From NCBI GenBank assembly GCA_015066805.1, contig SVNP01000011.1, positions 1 to 64,000 on the forward strand: a stretch of 64,000 nt of DNA. Direction: 5' to 3'. The notes beneath the pieces were generated by a model. It saw nothing but the letters and a program-made list of their open reading frames with translations, had not been told where the DNA came from and searched no databases. A program made the position numbers and the translations under genes. This DNA comes from Ruminococcus sp. Its GTDB lineage: Bacteria; Bacillota; Clostridia; Oscillospirales; Ruminococcaceae. Of this stretch, positions 52,859-60,962 are shown in pieces (position 1 is the stretch's first letter; each line of letters starts with the position of its first letter).

Positions 52859-53524
52859 TTACTCAAATATACTGTAAAAGGATGGGTCACACAAAGCCTT
52901 CAGGGAACGCTCTGTGCGTTGGCAAAGACTGCAAAGCTTCTGCCAGTCGCCATCTGCCACGGGGTCATAAACGCCAATGGTATAATATCCCGCTATTACA
53001 GCGGTTGCTGCCGCATGGAGAGAATCCTCCACCACAACGGCTTCTGCGGGGGCAATGCCCATACGCTCTGCCGCCCTATGATACAGAAACGGCGTGTGCT
53101 TACCTTCGCCCTCATGGGTAGGTGTCAGATAAAAGTCGATATACTGCCCGATCTGCAAACGCTCCAGTGCCGCTTCGATCAGCGAAGGATAGGTCACACT
53201 GGCAATGCAGCAGGGTATCTCCCTTTGATGCAAAGCCGCAAGCAGCTCGGCCGCACCCTCCTTCAAGGGCAGATGATACCGATACTGTTCATCCGCAAGG
53301 GCTTCGATCCGATCTTCCACCTGCTGCGGAGTCATAGCCAGGGAAAAACGCTCCACAAAATAGGCAGCCGATTGATGTATGGTCATCTTCTTGACGATAT
53401 CGGAGATGCCTTTGGGCGGCTCGATCCCGTTTTCCAGCAAAAAGGTACGGTCAATGCCTGTCCACATTCCCATGGAATCCAGCAAGGTACCGTCAAAATC
53501 GAAGATCACGCCCCGCTTCATCAC
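52859..53524 (-). CDS. HAD-superfamily hydrolase (beta-phosphoglucomutase-like)
   Basis: The protein of 221 residues has motif I DFDGTLLDS, motif II ASVTYPS, Lys in EGKHTP and motif IV VVEDSLHA, with a helical cap, as in phosphatases and beta-phosphoglucomutases of the HAD family. Its start overlaps the recR stop by 4 bp. A GC hairpin (AAACGCCG/CGGCGTTT) follows its stop at 52834-52860 and may attenuate the two genes beyond. Confidence 0.88.
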   Translation of the reverse strand: MMKRGVIFDFDGTLLDSMGMWTGIDRTFLLENGIEPPKGISDIVKKMTIHQSAAYFVERFSLAMTPQQVEDRIEALADEQYRYHLPLKEGAAELLAALHQREIPCCIASVTYPSLIEAALERLQIGQYIDFYLTPTHEGEGKHTPFLYHRAAERMGIAPAEAVVVEDSLHAAATAVIAGYYTIGVYDPVADGDWQKLCSLCQRTERSLKALCDPSFYSIFE

Positions 53525-54123
53525 ATCTCACTCCGATTGGAAAGGGCACGGAACAGGGTGACCTCGTCGGTATATTCAATGACACCGCCCACGGGCAGAC
53601 CGAAGGCAAGCCGTGTCACCTTGACATCCAAGGGCTTAAACAGCCGGGAAAGATACATGGCAGTAGCTTCCCCCTCCACACTGGGATTGGTGGCCATGAT
53701 CAGCTCTTTCACGCCGCCGCTGCGTACTCTTGCCAGCAAAGCATCCACCCGCAACTGCTCAGGGGAAACGCCATCCAGCGGAGAGATCAGGCCATGAAGC
53801 ACATGGTACACGCCATGATATTCGCCCACACGCTCAATAGCAGTCACATCCTTGGGGCCCTCCACCACGCAGATGGTAGAAGCATCCCGCTTCACATTGG
53901 CACAAACGGAACAGACTGTCTGCTCTGTCAGATTGCAGCATTTGCTGCACTCATGCACAGTATTGCGGGCATTGAGGATGGCGGCAGCAAAAGCCTCCGC
54001 CTGCTCTGTCGGCATTTCCATCACGGCATACGCCAGACGCTGCGCAGTTTTCATACCGATCCCCGGCAGCGCGGCGAATTGCTCGGATAAAACGACCAGC
54101 GGCAGTGCGCTGAATTGTTCCAT
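53521..54123 (-). CDS. recR: Recombination protein RecR
   Basis: The protein of 200 residues has the helix-hairpin-helix (LPGIGMKTAQRLA), the four-Cys zinc finger (CSKCCNLTEQTVCSVC) and the Toprim domain (VVEGPKDVTAIE, then GLISPLDGVSPEQ). It works with RecFO to load RecA at gaps. It lies 3 bp after ybaB in the usual dnaX-ybaB-recR order. Confidence 0.96.
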   Translation of the reverse strand: MEQFSALPLVVLSEQFAALPGIGMKTAQRLAYAVMEMPTEQAEAFAAAILNARNTVHECSKCCNLTEQTVCSVCANVKRDASTICVVEGPKDVTAIERVGEYHGVYHVLHGLISPLDGVSPEQLRVDALLARVRSGGVKELIMATNPSVEGEATAMYLSRLFKPLDVKVTRLAFGLPVGGVIEYTDEVTLFRALSNRSEM

Positions 54124-54126
54124 AGA

Positions 54127-54474
54127 TCAGAACAAGCCGGGCAGAGCTACGCCGCCGGTGATCTTGCTCATTTCCTTTTCGGTGGTTTCCTCCACGCTGG
54201 TGATCGCCTCGTTCACGGCACTCATGATGAGATCCTGCAGCATTTCGATATCGGAAGGATCCACCACCTCGGGCTTCAGCTCAATAGACTCGATGGTCTT
54301 CTTACCGTTTACGGTAACCGTTACCATACCGCCGCCTGCGGTTGCGGTAAAGCTGCGCTGCTCAATATCCTCCTGCAGGGTTGCGATCTGATCCTGCATC
54401 TTCTTTGCCTGGTGGATCATGGACTGCATATCCTGGCCACCGCCCTGGAACTGTCTCGGAATTCTGGATTTCAT
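54127..54474 (-). CDS. YbaB/EbfC nucleoid-associated protein
   Basis: The protein of 115 residues has the YbaB core (MIHQAKKMQDQIATLQEDIE, GGGMVTVTVNGKKTIESIEL), a DNA-binding dimer. Genes of this family sit between dnaX and recR in most bacteria, as here. Confidence 0.94.
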   Translation of the reverse strand: MKSRIPRQFQGGGQDMQSMIHQAKKMQDQIATLQEDIEQRSFTATAGGGMVTVTVNGKKTIESIELKPEVVDPSDIEMLQDLIMSAVNEAITSVEETTEKEMSKITGGVALPGLF

Positions 54475-54560
54475 ATGAATTTCTCCTTACATTTTAGTTT
54501 CATTCCGCAGAAAAACTGCGGTATATATACAAACCGTGCATGGCACGATTGTATTGCGGA

Positions 54561-56162
54561 TTAAATTGGGTTCTGTCCTGCATCGGAAACGTCCATGCCG
54601 CTGCTGCGGGCACGCTCCAACAGGCTATCTACCGCAGAGGCCTGCGTCTCACGGGGTTCTTCGCATTTATAGCGGATGGTATAGGTCTTGCCTGTGATCT
54701 CTGCTGCGGCTTTGCCCAGAGCCTTGGCATCCTCGGCGGTAAACAGCCGACGGAACAGCCGATTGCACACGATCATCAGCAGCACGCCCTTGGCATCGCT
54801 GACATAGGCTGTGGAGCCCTGCAGCAGGCCGGATACCGACGGATTGACCGCATCGAACCGTTCCAGTACAGAGGGCCAGCTTTTCAGAATCACAAATTCA
54901 TCGGTAGAAGGGGCAGCATCCACCTGCAAATGCTGGGCAGGAGCATCGTTTCTGGCAGCAGGACGGGATGTCTGGCGGGGTGCCTGACGCACGCCGTTTC
55001 GCATGACCTCCGCAAGCTGTGCTTCCAAAGCGGCAATGCGCTCGCTGAAAGCTTTTTCGTCCCCCTGAGATTGCCTTACATCGCTGCACAGACGGATGAG
55101 AGTCATTTCCAGCTCCATACGGCGGCTGCCCGAGCGCGCCATACGGTCACAACACTGGCGGATGGCATCCAGAGCCGTCAGCACAGTCTGCATGGAATAG
55201 AGCTGTGCGATCTCCTTCAGTTGTGCCAGATCATCGGGCATACATTGCAGAAGCTGCGGTGCATCGGGTGCGGATTTCAGCAGCATAATGCTGCGAAGCT
55301 GCTGGGAAAGCTCATCGGCAAAGCGTGTCATATCCTTGGATTGCCGATACAGACTGTCCACCATCTGCAAGGCAGCAGCGGCATCGTGGGCGGCAATATG
55401 GCGCAGCACCGCAAATACCGATTCTGTACCTGCAATACCGACGGCCAGCTCCACGGTATCCGTATCCACGGTTTCGGAAACAGCCGCACACTGATCCAGC
55501 AGGCTCAGAGCATCACGCATTCCGCCATCGGAAAGCTGTGCGATACGAGCTGCAGCGGCATCGGTAACGGTAAAATCCTCATTGGAAGCCACATACTGCA
55601 ACCGAGCAGCAATATCCACCGGCAGGATCCGACGGAAATCAAACCGCTGGCAGCGGGACAATATAGTAGAAGGGATCTTGTGGATCTCTGTGGTAGCAAA
55701 CAAAAATTTCACATAAGAGGGCGGTTCCTCGATGATCTTCAGCAGCGCATTGAAGGCTGCGGGGGTCATCATGTGCACCTCATCAATAATGTAGATCTTG
55801 TATTTGCAGCGCACGGGCATAAACGCTGCGCTGTCACGCAGATTTCTGACCTCATCCACGCCGTTGTTGGAGGCACCGTCGATCTCGATGATATCGGTGA
55901 GGGTACCGTTTTCCGCTTCTCTGCAAAGCTCACACTCCAGGCAGGGGTTGCCGTTTTGGGGATGCAGGCAATTGACCGCCTTGGCGAAAATACGGGCACT
56001 GGTGGTTTTACCGGTCCCGCGGGAGCCGGTAAACAAATAGGCATGGGCAGTTTTATCCCGCAGGATCTGATTCCGCAGGGTAGTGGTGATATGGGGCTGT
56101 GCCACGATATCATCAAAGGTACGGGGCCGCCACTTGCGATACAAAGCCTCATACACTGCCAT
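54561..56162 (-). CDS. dnaX: DNA polymerase III gamma/tau subunit
   Basis: The protein of 533 residues begins YEALYRKWRPRTFDDIV. Walker A is TGSRGTGKTTSA (about 46-57), a zinc module CLECELCREAE follows, the DExx box is IIDEVHMMT, and the arginine finger region is STILSRCQRFDFR. It loads the sliding clamp. The tau-like C-terminal part is short. The start lies 6 bp after the TPR gene. Confidence 0.95.
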   Translation of the reverse strand: MAVYEALYRKWRPRTFDDIVAQPHITTTLRNQILRDKTAHAYLFTGSRGTGKTTSARIFAKAVNCLHPQNGNPCLECELCREAENGTLTDIIEIDGASNNGVDEVRNLRDSAAFMPVRCKYKIYIIDEVHMMTPAAFNALLKIIEEPPSYVKFLFATTEIHKIPSTILSRCQRFDFRRILPVDIAARLQYVASNEDFTVTDAAAARIAQLSDGGMRDALSLLDQCAAVSETVDTDTVELAVGIAGTESVFAVLRHIAAHDAAAALQMVDSLYRQSKDMTRFADELSQQLRSIMLLKSAPDAPQLLQCMPDDLAQLKEIAQLYSMQTVLTALDAIRQCCDRMARSGSRRMELEMTLIRLCSDVRQSQGDEKAFSERIAALEAQLAEVMRNGVRQAPRQTSRPAARNDAPAQHLQVDAAPSTDEFVILKSWPSVLERFDAVNPSVSGLLQGSTAYVSDAKGVLLMIVCNRLFRRLFTAEDAKALGKAAAEITGKTYTIRYKCEEPRETQASAVDSLLERARSSGMDVSDAGQNPI

Positions 56163-56168
56163 AGCCGT

Positions 56169-57044
56169 TCACTCCTCTCCGGGGGTTGTTGTTTGCTGCG
56201 GATGCTCCCGAAGGACTTCCTCATATACCTCTCGGAAGCCTGCGGCACTTTCCGCATCCATTGCTCGTATTGCCTTCTGATAGTAAACCTTACTTTCCGC
56301 CGCATCGCCAAGCTGCAGCTTTGCCACCGCAATGCCGCCAAGAGCATCGCAATGGGCTTTCCCCTCCTCCAAAGAGTGGGTAAAGCAGGCAAGGGCATCT
56401 GCGGGGCGGTCATTATGGAGATACATCATCCCCATATCCACCTCTGCCACTTCCAGCCTGGGGCAGTTCATATCCAGCAAACGGCGGTACAGGGCTGCGG
56501 ATTCCTCCACATCGCCTGCATGGCCGCGGCTGCGTGCCCAGAACAGCAGGTTGATCTCCGGCACAAAGCCGCCTGCTTCCGCTTCCTCAAAGGCAGCACT
56601 TGCATTGGAAGCACAGCCCATCATATGATAGCAGCGGCCGATATAATGGCAGCAGGTGCTGTATTGCAGGGGCGTGCATTTGCATTCCCTGATCTGCAGC
56701 AGCAGCTCCAGCGCATAGGGGATCTCCTGTTCAAAAAAAGCCTGCATGGCCTTGGAAAACAATCTGTCTTTTCTGCCGCTGCCGCCAAAGATCTTCATCA
56801 CGGCAACGTATTCCGGCGTCCCCTTGGGCGGCTGTACCTTGTGATGCGCCGCCACATTGCCGGCACAGGTAAACCAGATCACAAAAAACAGCATGGTGAA
56901 ATAATACTGCGGATCTTCGGGCATGAGCTTAGGCAGGCACAGCAGAATACACAGCAGCATACCGATGATGACCATGGCGGGTGCTGCGGCTTCTTTCAGC
57001 AGCAGCATCAAATACCTTGCCGCACGGCGGAAGCGTTCTCCCAT
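56169..57044 (-). CDS. TPR-repeat membrane protein
   Basis: The protein of 291 residues has two membrane segments near the N terminus (about 17-36 and 47-63), then helical tetratricopeptide repeats (about 95-275; ALELLLQIRECKCTPLQYST, AAFEEAEAGG, ALACFTHSLEEGKAHCDALG). ATG 57044 is set by AAAGGAG; a longer frame upstream merely runs through the SRP RNA gene. The function is unknown. It separates the SRP RNA from dnaX. Confidence 0.75.
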   Translation of the reverse strand: MGERFRRAARYLMLLLKEAAAPAMVIIGMLLCILLCLPKLMPEDPQYYFTMLFFVIWFTCAGNVAAHHKVQPPKGTPEYVAVMKIFGGSGRKDRLFSKAMQAFFEQEIPYALELLLQIRECKCTPLQYSTCCHYIGRCYHMMGCASNASAAFEEAEAGGFVPEINLLFWARSRGHAGDVEESAALYRRLLDMNCPRLEVAEVDMGMMYLHNDRPADALACFTHSLEEGKAHCDALGGIAVAKLQLGDAAESKVYYQKAIRAMDAESAAGFREVYEEVLREHPQQTTTPGEE

Positions 57045-57072
57045 ACTCACCGCTCCTTTCGCTGTGAGATAC

Positions 57073-57204
57073 AAAAAATTCCGGAGCATAGGTGTGCAGG
57101 CTGACTGCGGCACGCCTAGCGTTCCGCTTAATGCTGCTCGGTTCCCCGCCTGACATGGTTCACGGTGCTTTGCTGCACAGGGCCCGCACACCTATAATCC
57201 GGAA
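57073..57204 (-). ncRNA. ffs: Signal recognition particle RNA
   Basis: On the minus strand, terminal arms TTCCGGA and TCCGGAA and ATAGGTGTGC and GCACACCTAT close a rod. Its tip carries the conserved SRP core: ATGTCAGG, a GGAA tetraloop closed by CGG/CCG, and AGCAGC. A T-run follows the last arm. The position next to dnaX is as in Bacillus (scr-dnaX). The RNA binds Ffh for membrane targeting of proteins. The exact 5' end could lie up to 35 nt earlier, near the promoter's start point. Confidence 0.88.
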
Positions 57205-57244
57205 TTTGACCGAATCTGAATACGGCATACTCTTGACTGTAATC

Positions 57245-57273
57245 ATTATACCACATTCGATTTGAAATTTCAA
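57245..57273 (-). promoter_or_regulatory. SRP RNA promoter
   Basis: Minus strand: -35 TTGAAA (57273-57268), 17-bp spacer, -10 TATAAT (57250-57245). Confidence 0.82.
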
Positions 57274-57323
57274 GGGGTAAATTGTGATTTCTGATAATTT
57301 TTCCGAAATTGCAAAATTTCCTC

Positions 57324-57352
57324 TTTACAACCCTGTTGGTTTGTGGTATAAT
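57324..57352 (+). promoter_or_regulatory. tRNA-Pro promoter
   Basis: -35 TTTACA, 17-bp spacer, -10 TATAAT, about 45 bp before the tRNA. Confidence 0.82.
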
Positions 57353-57396
57353 GTTTAAGTCGCAGGCGAAATATGCCTTGACGACGGCATTGATAC

Positions 57397-57470
57397 CGAG
57401 ATGTGGCTCAGTTTGGTAGAGCGCTGCGTTCGGGACGCAGAGGCCGCAGGTTCGAATCCTGTCATCTCGA
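57397..57470 (+). tRNA. tRNA-Pro (anticodon CGG)
   Basis: Acceptor arms CGAGATG and CATCTCG pair; the anticodon stem CTGCG/CGCAG holds loop TTCGGGA, giving anticodon CGG for codon CCG. The T-arm is GCAGG-TTCGAAT-CCTGT. CCA is not encoded. Confidence 0.95.
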
Positions 57471-57473
57471 TCG

Positions 57474-57512
57474 AACCCCTCCGATGCTTTTCATCGGAGG
57501 GGTTTTTTATAA
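57474..57512 (+). terminator. tRNA-Pro terminator
   Basis: AACCCCTCCGATG pairs with CATCGGAGGGGTT around CTTTT, followed by a T-run. Confidence 0.9.
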
Positions 57513-57563
57513 AAGAACCTGCGGCTGACAGCATGATACAGAAAAAGTGCAGCGCAGAAAAAA

Positions 57564-57687
57564 GTGTAGTTAGTGTAGGTGTTTTCAATTTTTTGAGAGA
57601 ATTTTTGAAAGAGAGCATATAGAATACGAAAAACAGAATCTCTGAAAAAAATATAGAGAAACTTCAAATCACCTACACTAACTACAC
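57564..57687. repeat. 124-bp palindromic element with 18-bp perfect inverted ends (MITE-like)
   Basis: GTGTAGTTAGTGTAGGTG (57564-57581) and its exact complement (57670-57687) enclose 88 bp of AT-rich DNA. The inner arms continue the symmetry imperfectly (TTTTCAA / TTTGAA, GAGAGA / TCTCT). It carries no gene. It could be a small non-autonomous mobile element or a long RNA hairpin. Clear target duplications are not visible by eye. Confidence 0.6.
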
Positions 57688-57857
57688 CAACTGTGCGATC
57701 TGCATCCGACGGCGTGATGCCCCCAAAATCTGCAAAATCAGTATGATACACAGCCGTTCCTCCAGGGCGGAACGTTCCGCAAGTGAGAGCTTTTGCCAAT
57801 TTCTCCGTCTAAGTATAAAATGACAATTATGTCAGACTACTGCAGAGGAGGGTCGCA

Positions 57858-58418
57858 ATGTCCGGAAATACCGATATGGGCACGGATGCCTATACCCGTT
57901 ATATCAACGGCGAGGATACCGCCATGACAGAGCTGCTCTCCTGCTATTGGGACGGTCTGCTGTGGTACCTTAACAGTATCCTGGGCAATCTGCATCTGGC
58001 AGAGGAAGCCGCCGAGGAAGCTTTTGTGAAGCTGGCAGTACAAAAGCCTGTCTTCCACAAAAAAAGCAGCTTCCGTACATGGCTGTACGCCATCGGGCGC
58101 AATGCTGCCATGGATCTGCTGCGGAAGCACAAACGGGAACAGGAGCTGCTCTCGCAGCAGAATCTTACGGCAATGGAATCTGCCGAGGCGGCATTCTTCC
58201 GTGAGGAGCAAAAGCTTCAGCTTCATCATGCTATGACCCAACTGAAGCCTGAGTACCGTCAGGTGCTTTATCTGCGGTATTTTGCTTTGTTTGATCACAA
58301 GGAAACAGCCAAGGTGATGCATAAAACCACAAGGCAGATCGAAAATCTGCTGTACCGTGCCAAAATCTCACTGCGGAAGCATTTGGAAAAGGAGGGGTTT
58401 GTGTATGAAGAACTATGA
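57858..58418 (+). CDS. ECF-type RNA polymerase sigma factor
   Basis: The protein of 186 residues has sigma region 2 (AEEAAEEAFVKL, SFRTWLYAIGRNAAMDLLRK) and region 4 (LKPEYRQVLYLRYFALFDHK, TTRQIENLLYRAKISLRKHL). GGAGGG precedes the ATG. The next gene overlaps it by 14 bp and is the probable membrane anti-sigma factor. The target promoters are unknown. Confidence 0.93.
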   Translation: MSGNTDMGTDAYTRYINGEDTAMTELLSCYWDGLLWYLNSILGNLHLAEEAAEEAFVKLAVQKPVFHKKSSFRTWLYAIGRNAAMDLLRKHKREQELLSQQNLTAMESAEAAFFREEQKLQLHHAMTQLKPEYRQVLYLRYFALFDHKETAKVMHKTTRQIENLLYRAKISLRKHLEKEGFVYEEL

Positions 58419-59211
58419 GGACATTGCAAAGCGTGTGCTGGAACGCCGTGATGCCTGCTTGCAGCAGCAGCAGAAACGACGGCAGATCATCATGCGCGGT
58501 ATGACGGCCGCAGGCAGCCTATGCGCCTGTCTGGTGATCGGTGCGGGGATCTATATGGGGATCAACCGCCTGCCCAAGCCGCACACACAACCACCGGTTG
58601 CCACCACGACCACCACAGTCACTACAACCGTCACCTCATCTACAGATATCACTGCTGCCATCACCACACAGCCCATGCAAAGTACTTCCACCGAAAGCAC
58701 TGCAAGCACCACGCAAAGCTGCACCACCGCCACAACACTGACTACACAGACTACTACCGCAACTGCGGAAAGTACTGTGCATACGGAAACCACCACATCT
58801 TATATCATACCGGAGGGTACCTCTACGCCGGAGATGACCACAACGCCCATCAGCAGCAGCTCCATAGAGGAAACTACCGCATCGGTGCCGGCTACGGGTA
58901 CCACCACGGAACCCTTTGTGCCGGAAAGCACAAGCACCACCACAACCACCACACGACCCATTTATCAGATCTATGATATCGTTACCGTGGAAAATCTTTC
59001 CACATACCGTATTACCGGCTACGAGATCGAGCCGCTGTGGATCAACAGGCATCTGCCTAGGTCCTTTGCCATCAACAGCGGCGGCACCGAAGAAGAACAC
59101 ACCATTGAGGTTCAGCCCTATGGCTTGCTGGATCAGGATCCCCAACTGGTTATTGCCGTCAAATTCGATACCGACGACGGTTACTATATTGCAAGAAAAA
59201 CCACAGAATAA
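58405..59211 (+). CDS. Thr-rich membrane protein, probable anti-sigma partner
   Basis: The protein of 268 residues has a short charged cytoplasmic part (1-28), one membrane segment (about 31-52), an extracellular Thr/Ser-rich linker of about 130 residues (60-190) and a C-terminal domain of about 70 residues (200-268) I do not recognise. The ATG (58405) follows AAGGAGGGG and overlaps the sigma gene. The layout parallels membrane sensors that hold a sigma factor inside and probe the outside. The linker is like those of cellulosomal enzymes. The cytoplasmic part is too short for a classical ZAS domain. Confidence 0.7.
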   Translation: MKNYEDIAKRVLERRDACLQQQQKRRQIIMRGMTAAGSLCACLVIGAGIYMGINRLPKPHTQPPVATTTTTVTTTVTSSTDITAAITTQPMQSTSTESTASTTQSCTTATTLTTQTTTATAESTVHTETTTSYIIPEGTSTPEMTTTPISSSSIEETTASVPATGTTTEPFVPESTSTTTTTTRPIYQIYDIVTVENLSTYRITGYEIEPLWINRHLPRSFAINSGGTEEEHTIEVQPYGLLDQDPQLVIAVKFDTDDGYYIARKTTE

Positions 59212-59304
59212 TATCAAAGCCCGCAACCAAAAGCATTGCTTTGCGAGCAGATGAGTAACAATTGCATTCTGTGCAATGCTTTTGAGTTTGGAGGAGATTA
59301 CATC

Positions 59305-60870
59305 ATGAAAACAGTTGTCATCATCGGCGCAGGCCCCGCAGGACTGACCGCCGCCTATGAGCTGCTGACACAGGCAGGAGAGGATTATCGCGTGATCCTG
59401 CTGGAAGAAAGCAATGCCATCGGCGGTATCTCCAGAACCGTACGCTATCACGGGCATCGTATGGATATCGGCGGTCATCGGTTCTTTTCCAAGGATGACC
59501 GCGTCATGCAGTGGTGGCAGAAGATGATGCCGCTGCAGGGTAAGCCTTCTTTTGATGATATCCGTTTGCAGCGAAAGAAAAAACTGGCAAAGCATGGCCC
59601 CGATCCGCAGAAAAGTGACCGTGTGATGCTGGTACGCAACCGTGTATCCCGAATTTATTACCGCAAAAAGTTCTTTGATTATCCCGTATCCCTGAAATGG
59701 CAGACCCTGAAAAACATGGGCTTTCTCACCACCATGGAGGCAGGGTGCAGCTATCTGAAGGGTACGATGATGAAAAAAACAGAGGATTCTCTGGAGAATT
59801 TTTACATCAACCGCTTTGGCAAAAAGCTCTATTCCATGTTTTTTGAGGGCTATACCGAGAAGCTGTGGGGCAGACACCCCAGAGAGATCTCCGCTGACTG
59901 GGGCTCTCAGCGGGTCAAGGGGCTTTCCGTGACCGCTGTACTGAAGGATATGATGCGTAAGCTGCTCCCCCAAAAGGAAAATGCTGCGGTGGAAACCTCA
60001 CTGATTGAGGAGTTCTATTACCCGAAATTCGGCCCGGGGCAGCTTTGGGAAACCACCGCTGAGGAGATCCGCAAAATGGGTGGTATCATCCGCATGGAAT
60101 GCAGCGTGCGAGCCTTTGAAACAGAAAACGGACAGATCACCGCTGTCAGCTACACCGATGCGGAAGGCTGTGAAAATCGGCTGGAAGGCGATATTTTCAT
60201 CTCCTCCATGCCTCTGAAGGATCTGGCAGCAGGTATGCCGCATATCCCCGATGATGTGGCTGCCATTGCCAAGGGGCTGCCCTACCGTGATTTTGTAACG
60301 GTTGGTCTGCTGGTGGACAAGCTGCAGCTCAAAAACGAAACAGACATTCCAACCCTTGGCAACATTGTACCCGATTGCTGGATCTATGTTCAGGATACGG
60401 GAGTCAAGCTTGGGCGCATTCAGATCTTTAACAACTGGTCGCCCTATATGGTTGCCGATCCCGAACACACCGTATGGATCGGGTTGGAGTATTTTTGCAG
60501 CGAGGGCGATGATTTCTGGAATCTTTCCGACAGAGACTGCATTGACTTTGCCATTACCGAGCTGATCCGCATGGGTGTGATCCGTTCGGCGGCGGATGTG
60601 AAAGACTCCCACAGAGAAAAGGTGAAAAAGGCTTACCCCGCCTACTTTGATACCTACGACAGCATCGACACCCTCATTGACTATCTCAACGGCTTTGAAA
60701 ACCTCTACTGTGTGGGAAGAAACGGTCAGCATCGCTACAACAACATGGATCACTCCATGGCCACTGCCTTTGAAGCAGTCGCACATATTCTGCATGGCGG
60801 TACGGATAAAACCCACATCTGGCAGGTCAACACCGAAAAAGAATACCACGAGGAAAAATCCGCCAACTGA
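59305..60870 (+). CDS. FAD-dependent oxidoreductase (amine-oxidase/UDP-galactopyranose-mutase-like)
   Basis: The protein of 521 residues starts with the dinucleotide motif [17 protein letters not shown], followed by [15 protein letters not shown] and a [14 protein letters not shown] stretch. The C-terminal FAD motif is [18 protein letters not shown]. Such proteins are often found in polysaccharide gene sets; the reaction is unknown. GGAGGAG precedes ATG 59305. A perfect 11-bp inverted repeat (AAAAGCATTGC at 59229 with GCAATGCTTTT at 59273) lies in the gap before it. Confidence 0.82.
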   Translation: MKTVVIIGAGPAGLTAAYELLTQAGEDYRVILLEESNAIGGISRTVRYHGHRMDIGGHRFFSKDDRVMQWWQKMMPLQGKPSFDDIRLQRKKKLAKHGPDPQKSDRVMLVRNRVSRIYYRKKFFDYPVSLKWQTLKNMGFLTTMEAGCSYLKGTMMKKTEDSLENFYINRFGKKLYSMFFEGYTEKLWGRHPREISADWGSQRVKGLSVTAVLKDMMRKLLPQKENAAVETSLIEEFYYPKFGPGQLWETTAEEIRKMGGIIRMECSVRAFETENGQITAVSYTDAEGCENRLEGDIFISSMPLKDLAAGMPHIPDDVAAIAKGLPYRDFVTVGLLVDKLQLKNETDIPTLGNIVPDCWIYVQDTGVKLGRIQIFNNWSPYMVADPEHTVWIGLEYFCSEGDDFWNLSDRDCIDFAITELIRMGVIRSAADVKDSHREKVKKAYPAYFDTYDSIDTLIDYLNGFENLYCVGRNGQHRYNNMDHSMATAFEAVAHILHGGTDKTHIWQVNTEKEYHEEKSAN

Positions 60871-60891
60871 CCGCAGCTTTTCTATCACACG

Positions 60892-60942
60892 CAAAACGCC
60901 TTGCCGCATCGGGAAAAACTCCCGTTGCAGCAAGGCGTTTGC
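60892..60942. terminator. Terminator between convergent genes
   Basis: AAACGCCTTGC pairs with GCAAGGCGTTT, enclosing a second small hairpin (CGGGA/TCCCG). Confidence 0.8.
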
Positions 60943-60962
60943 TCTGCCACCTGTATGCCCCC

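Noticed and set aside
54540-57104. 854-codon open frame on the plus strand
   Set aside because: It runs antisense through dnaX and the TPR gene, has no domain and is explained by codon bias of the real genes.
58590-58970. Repetitive ACC/ACA-rich stretch as a possible repeat array or CRISPR
   Set aside because: It is the coding sequence of a Thr-rich linker; there are no constant repeat units or spacers. No CRISPR array was seen anywhere in the window.
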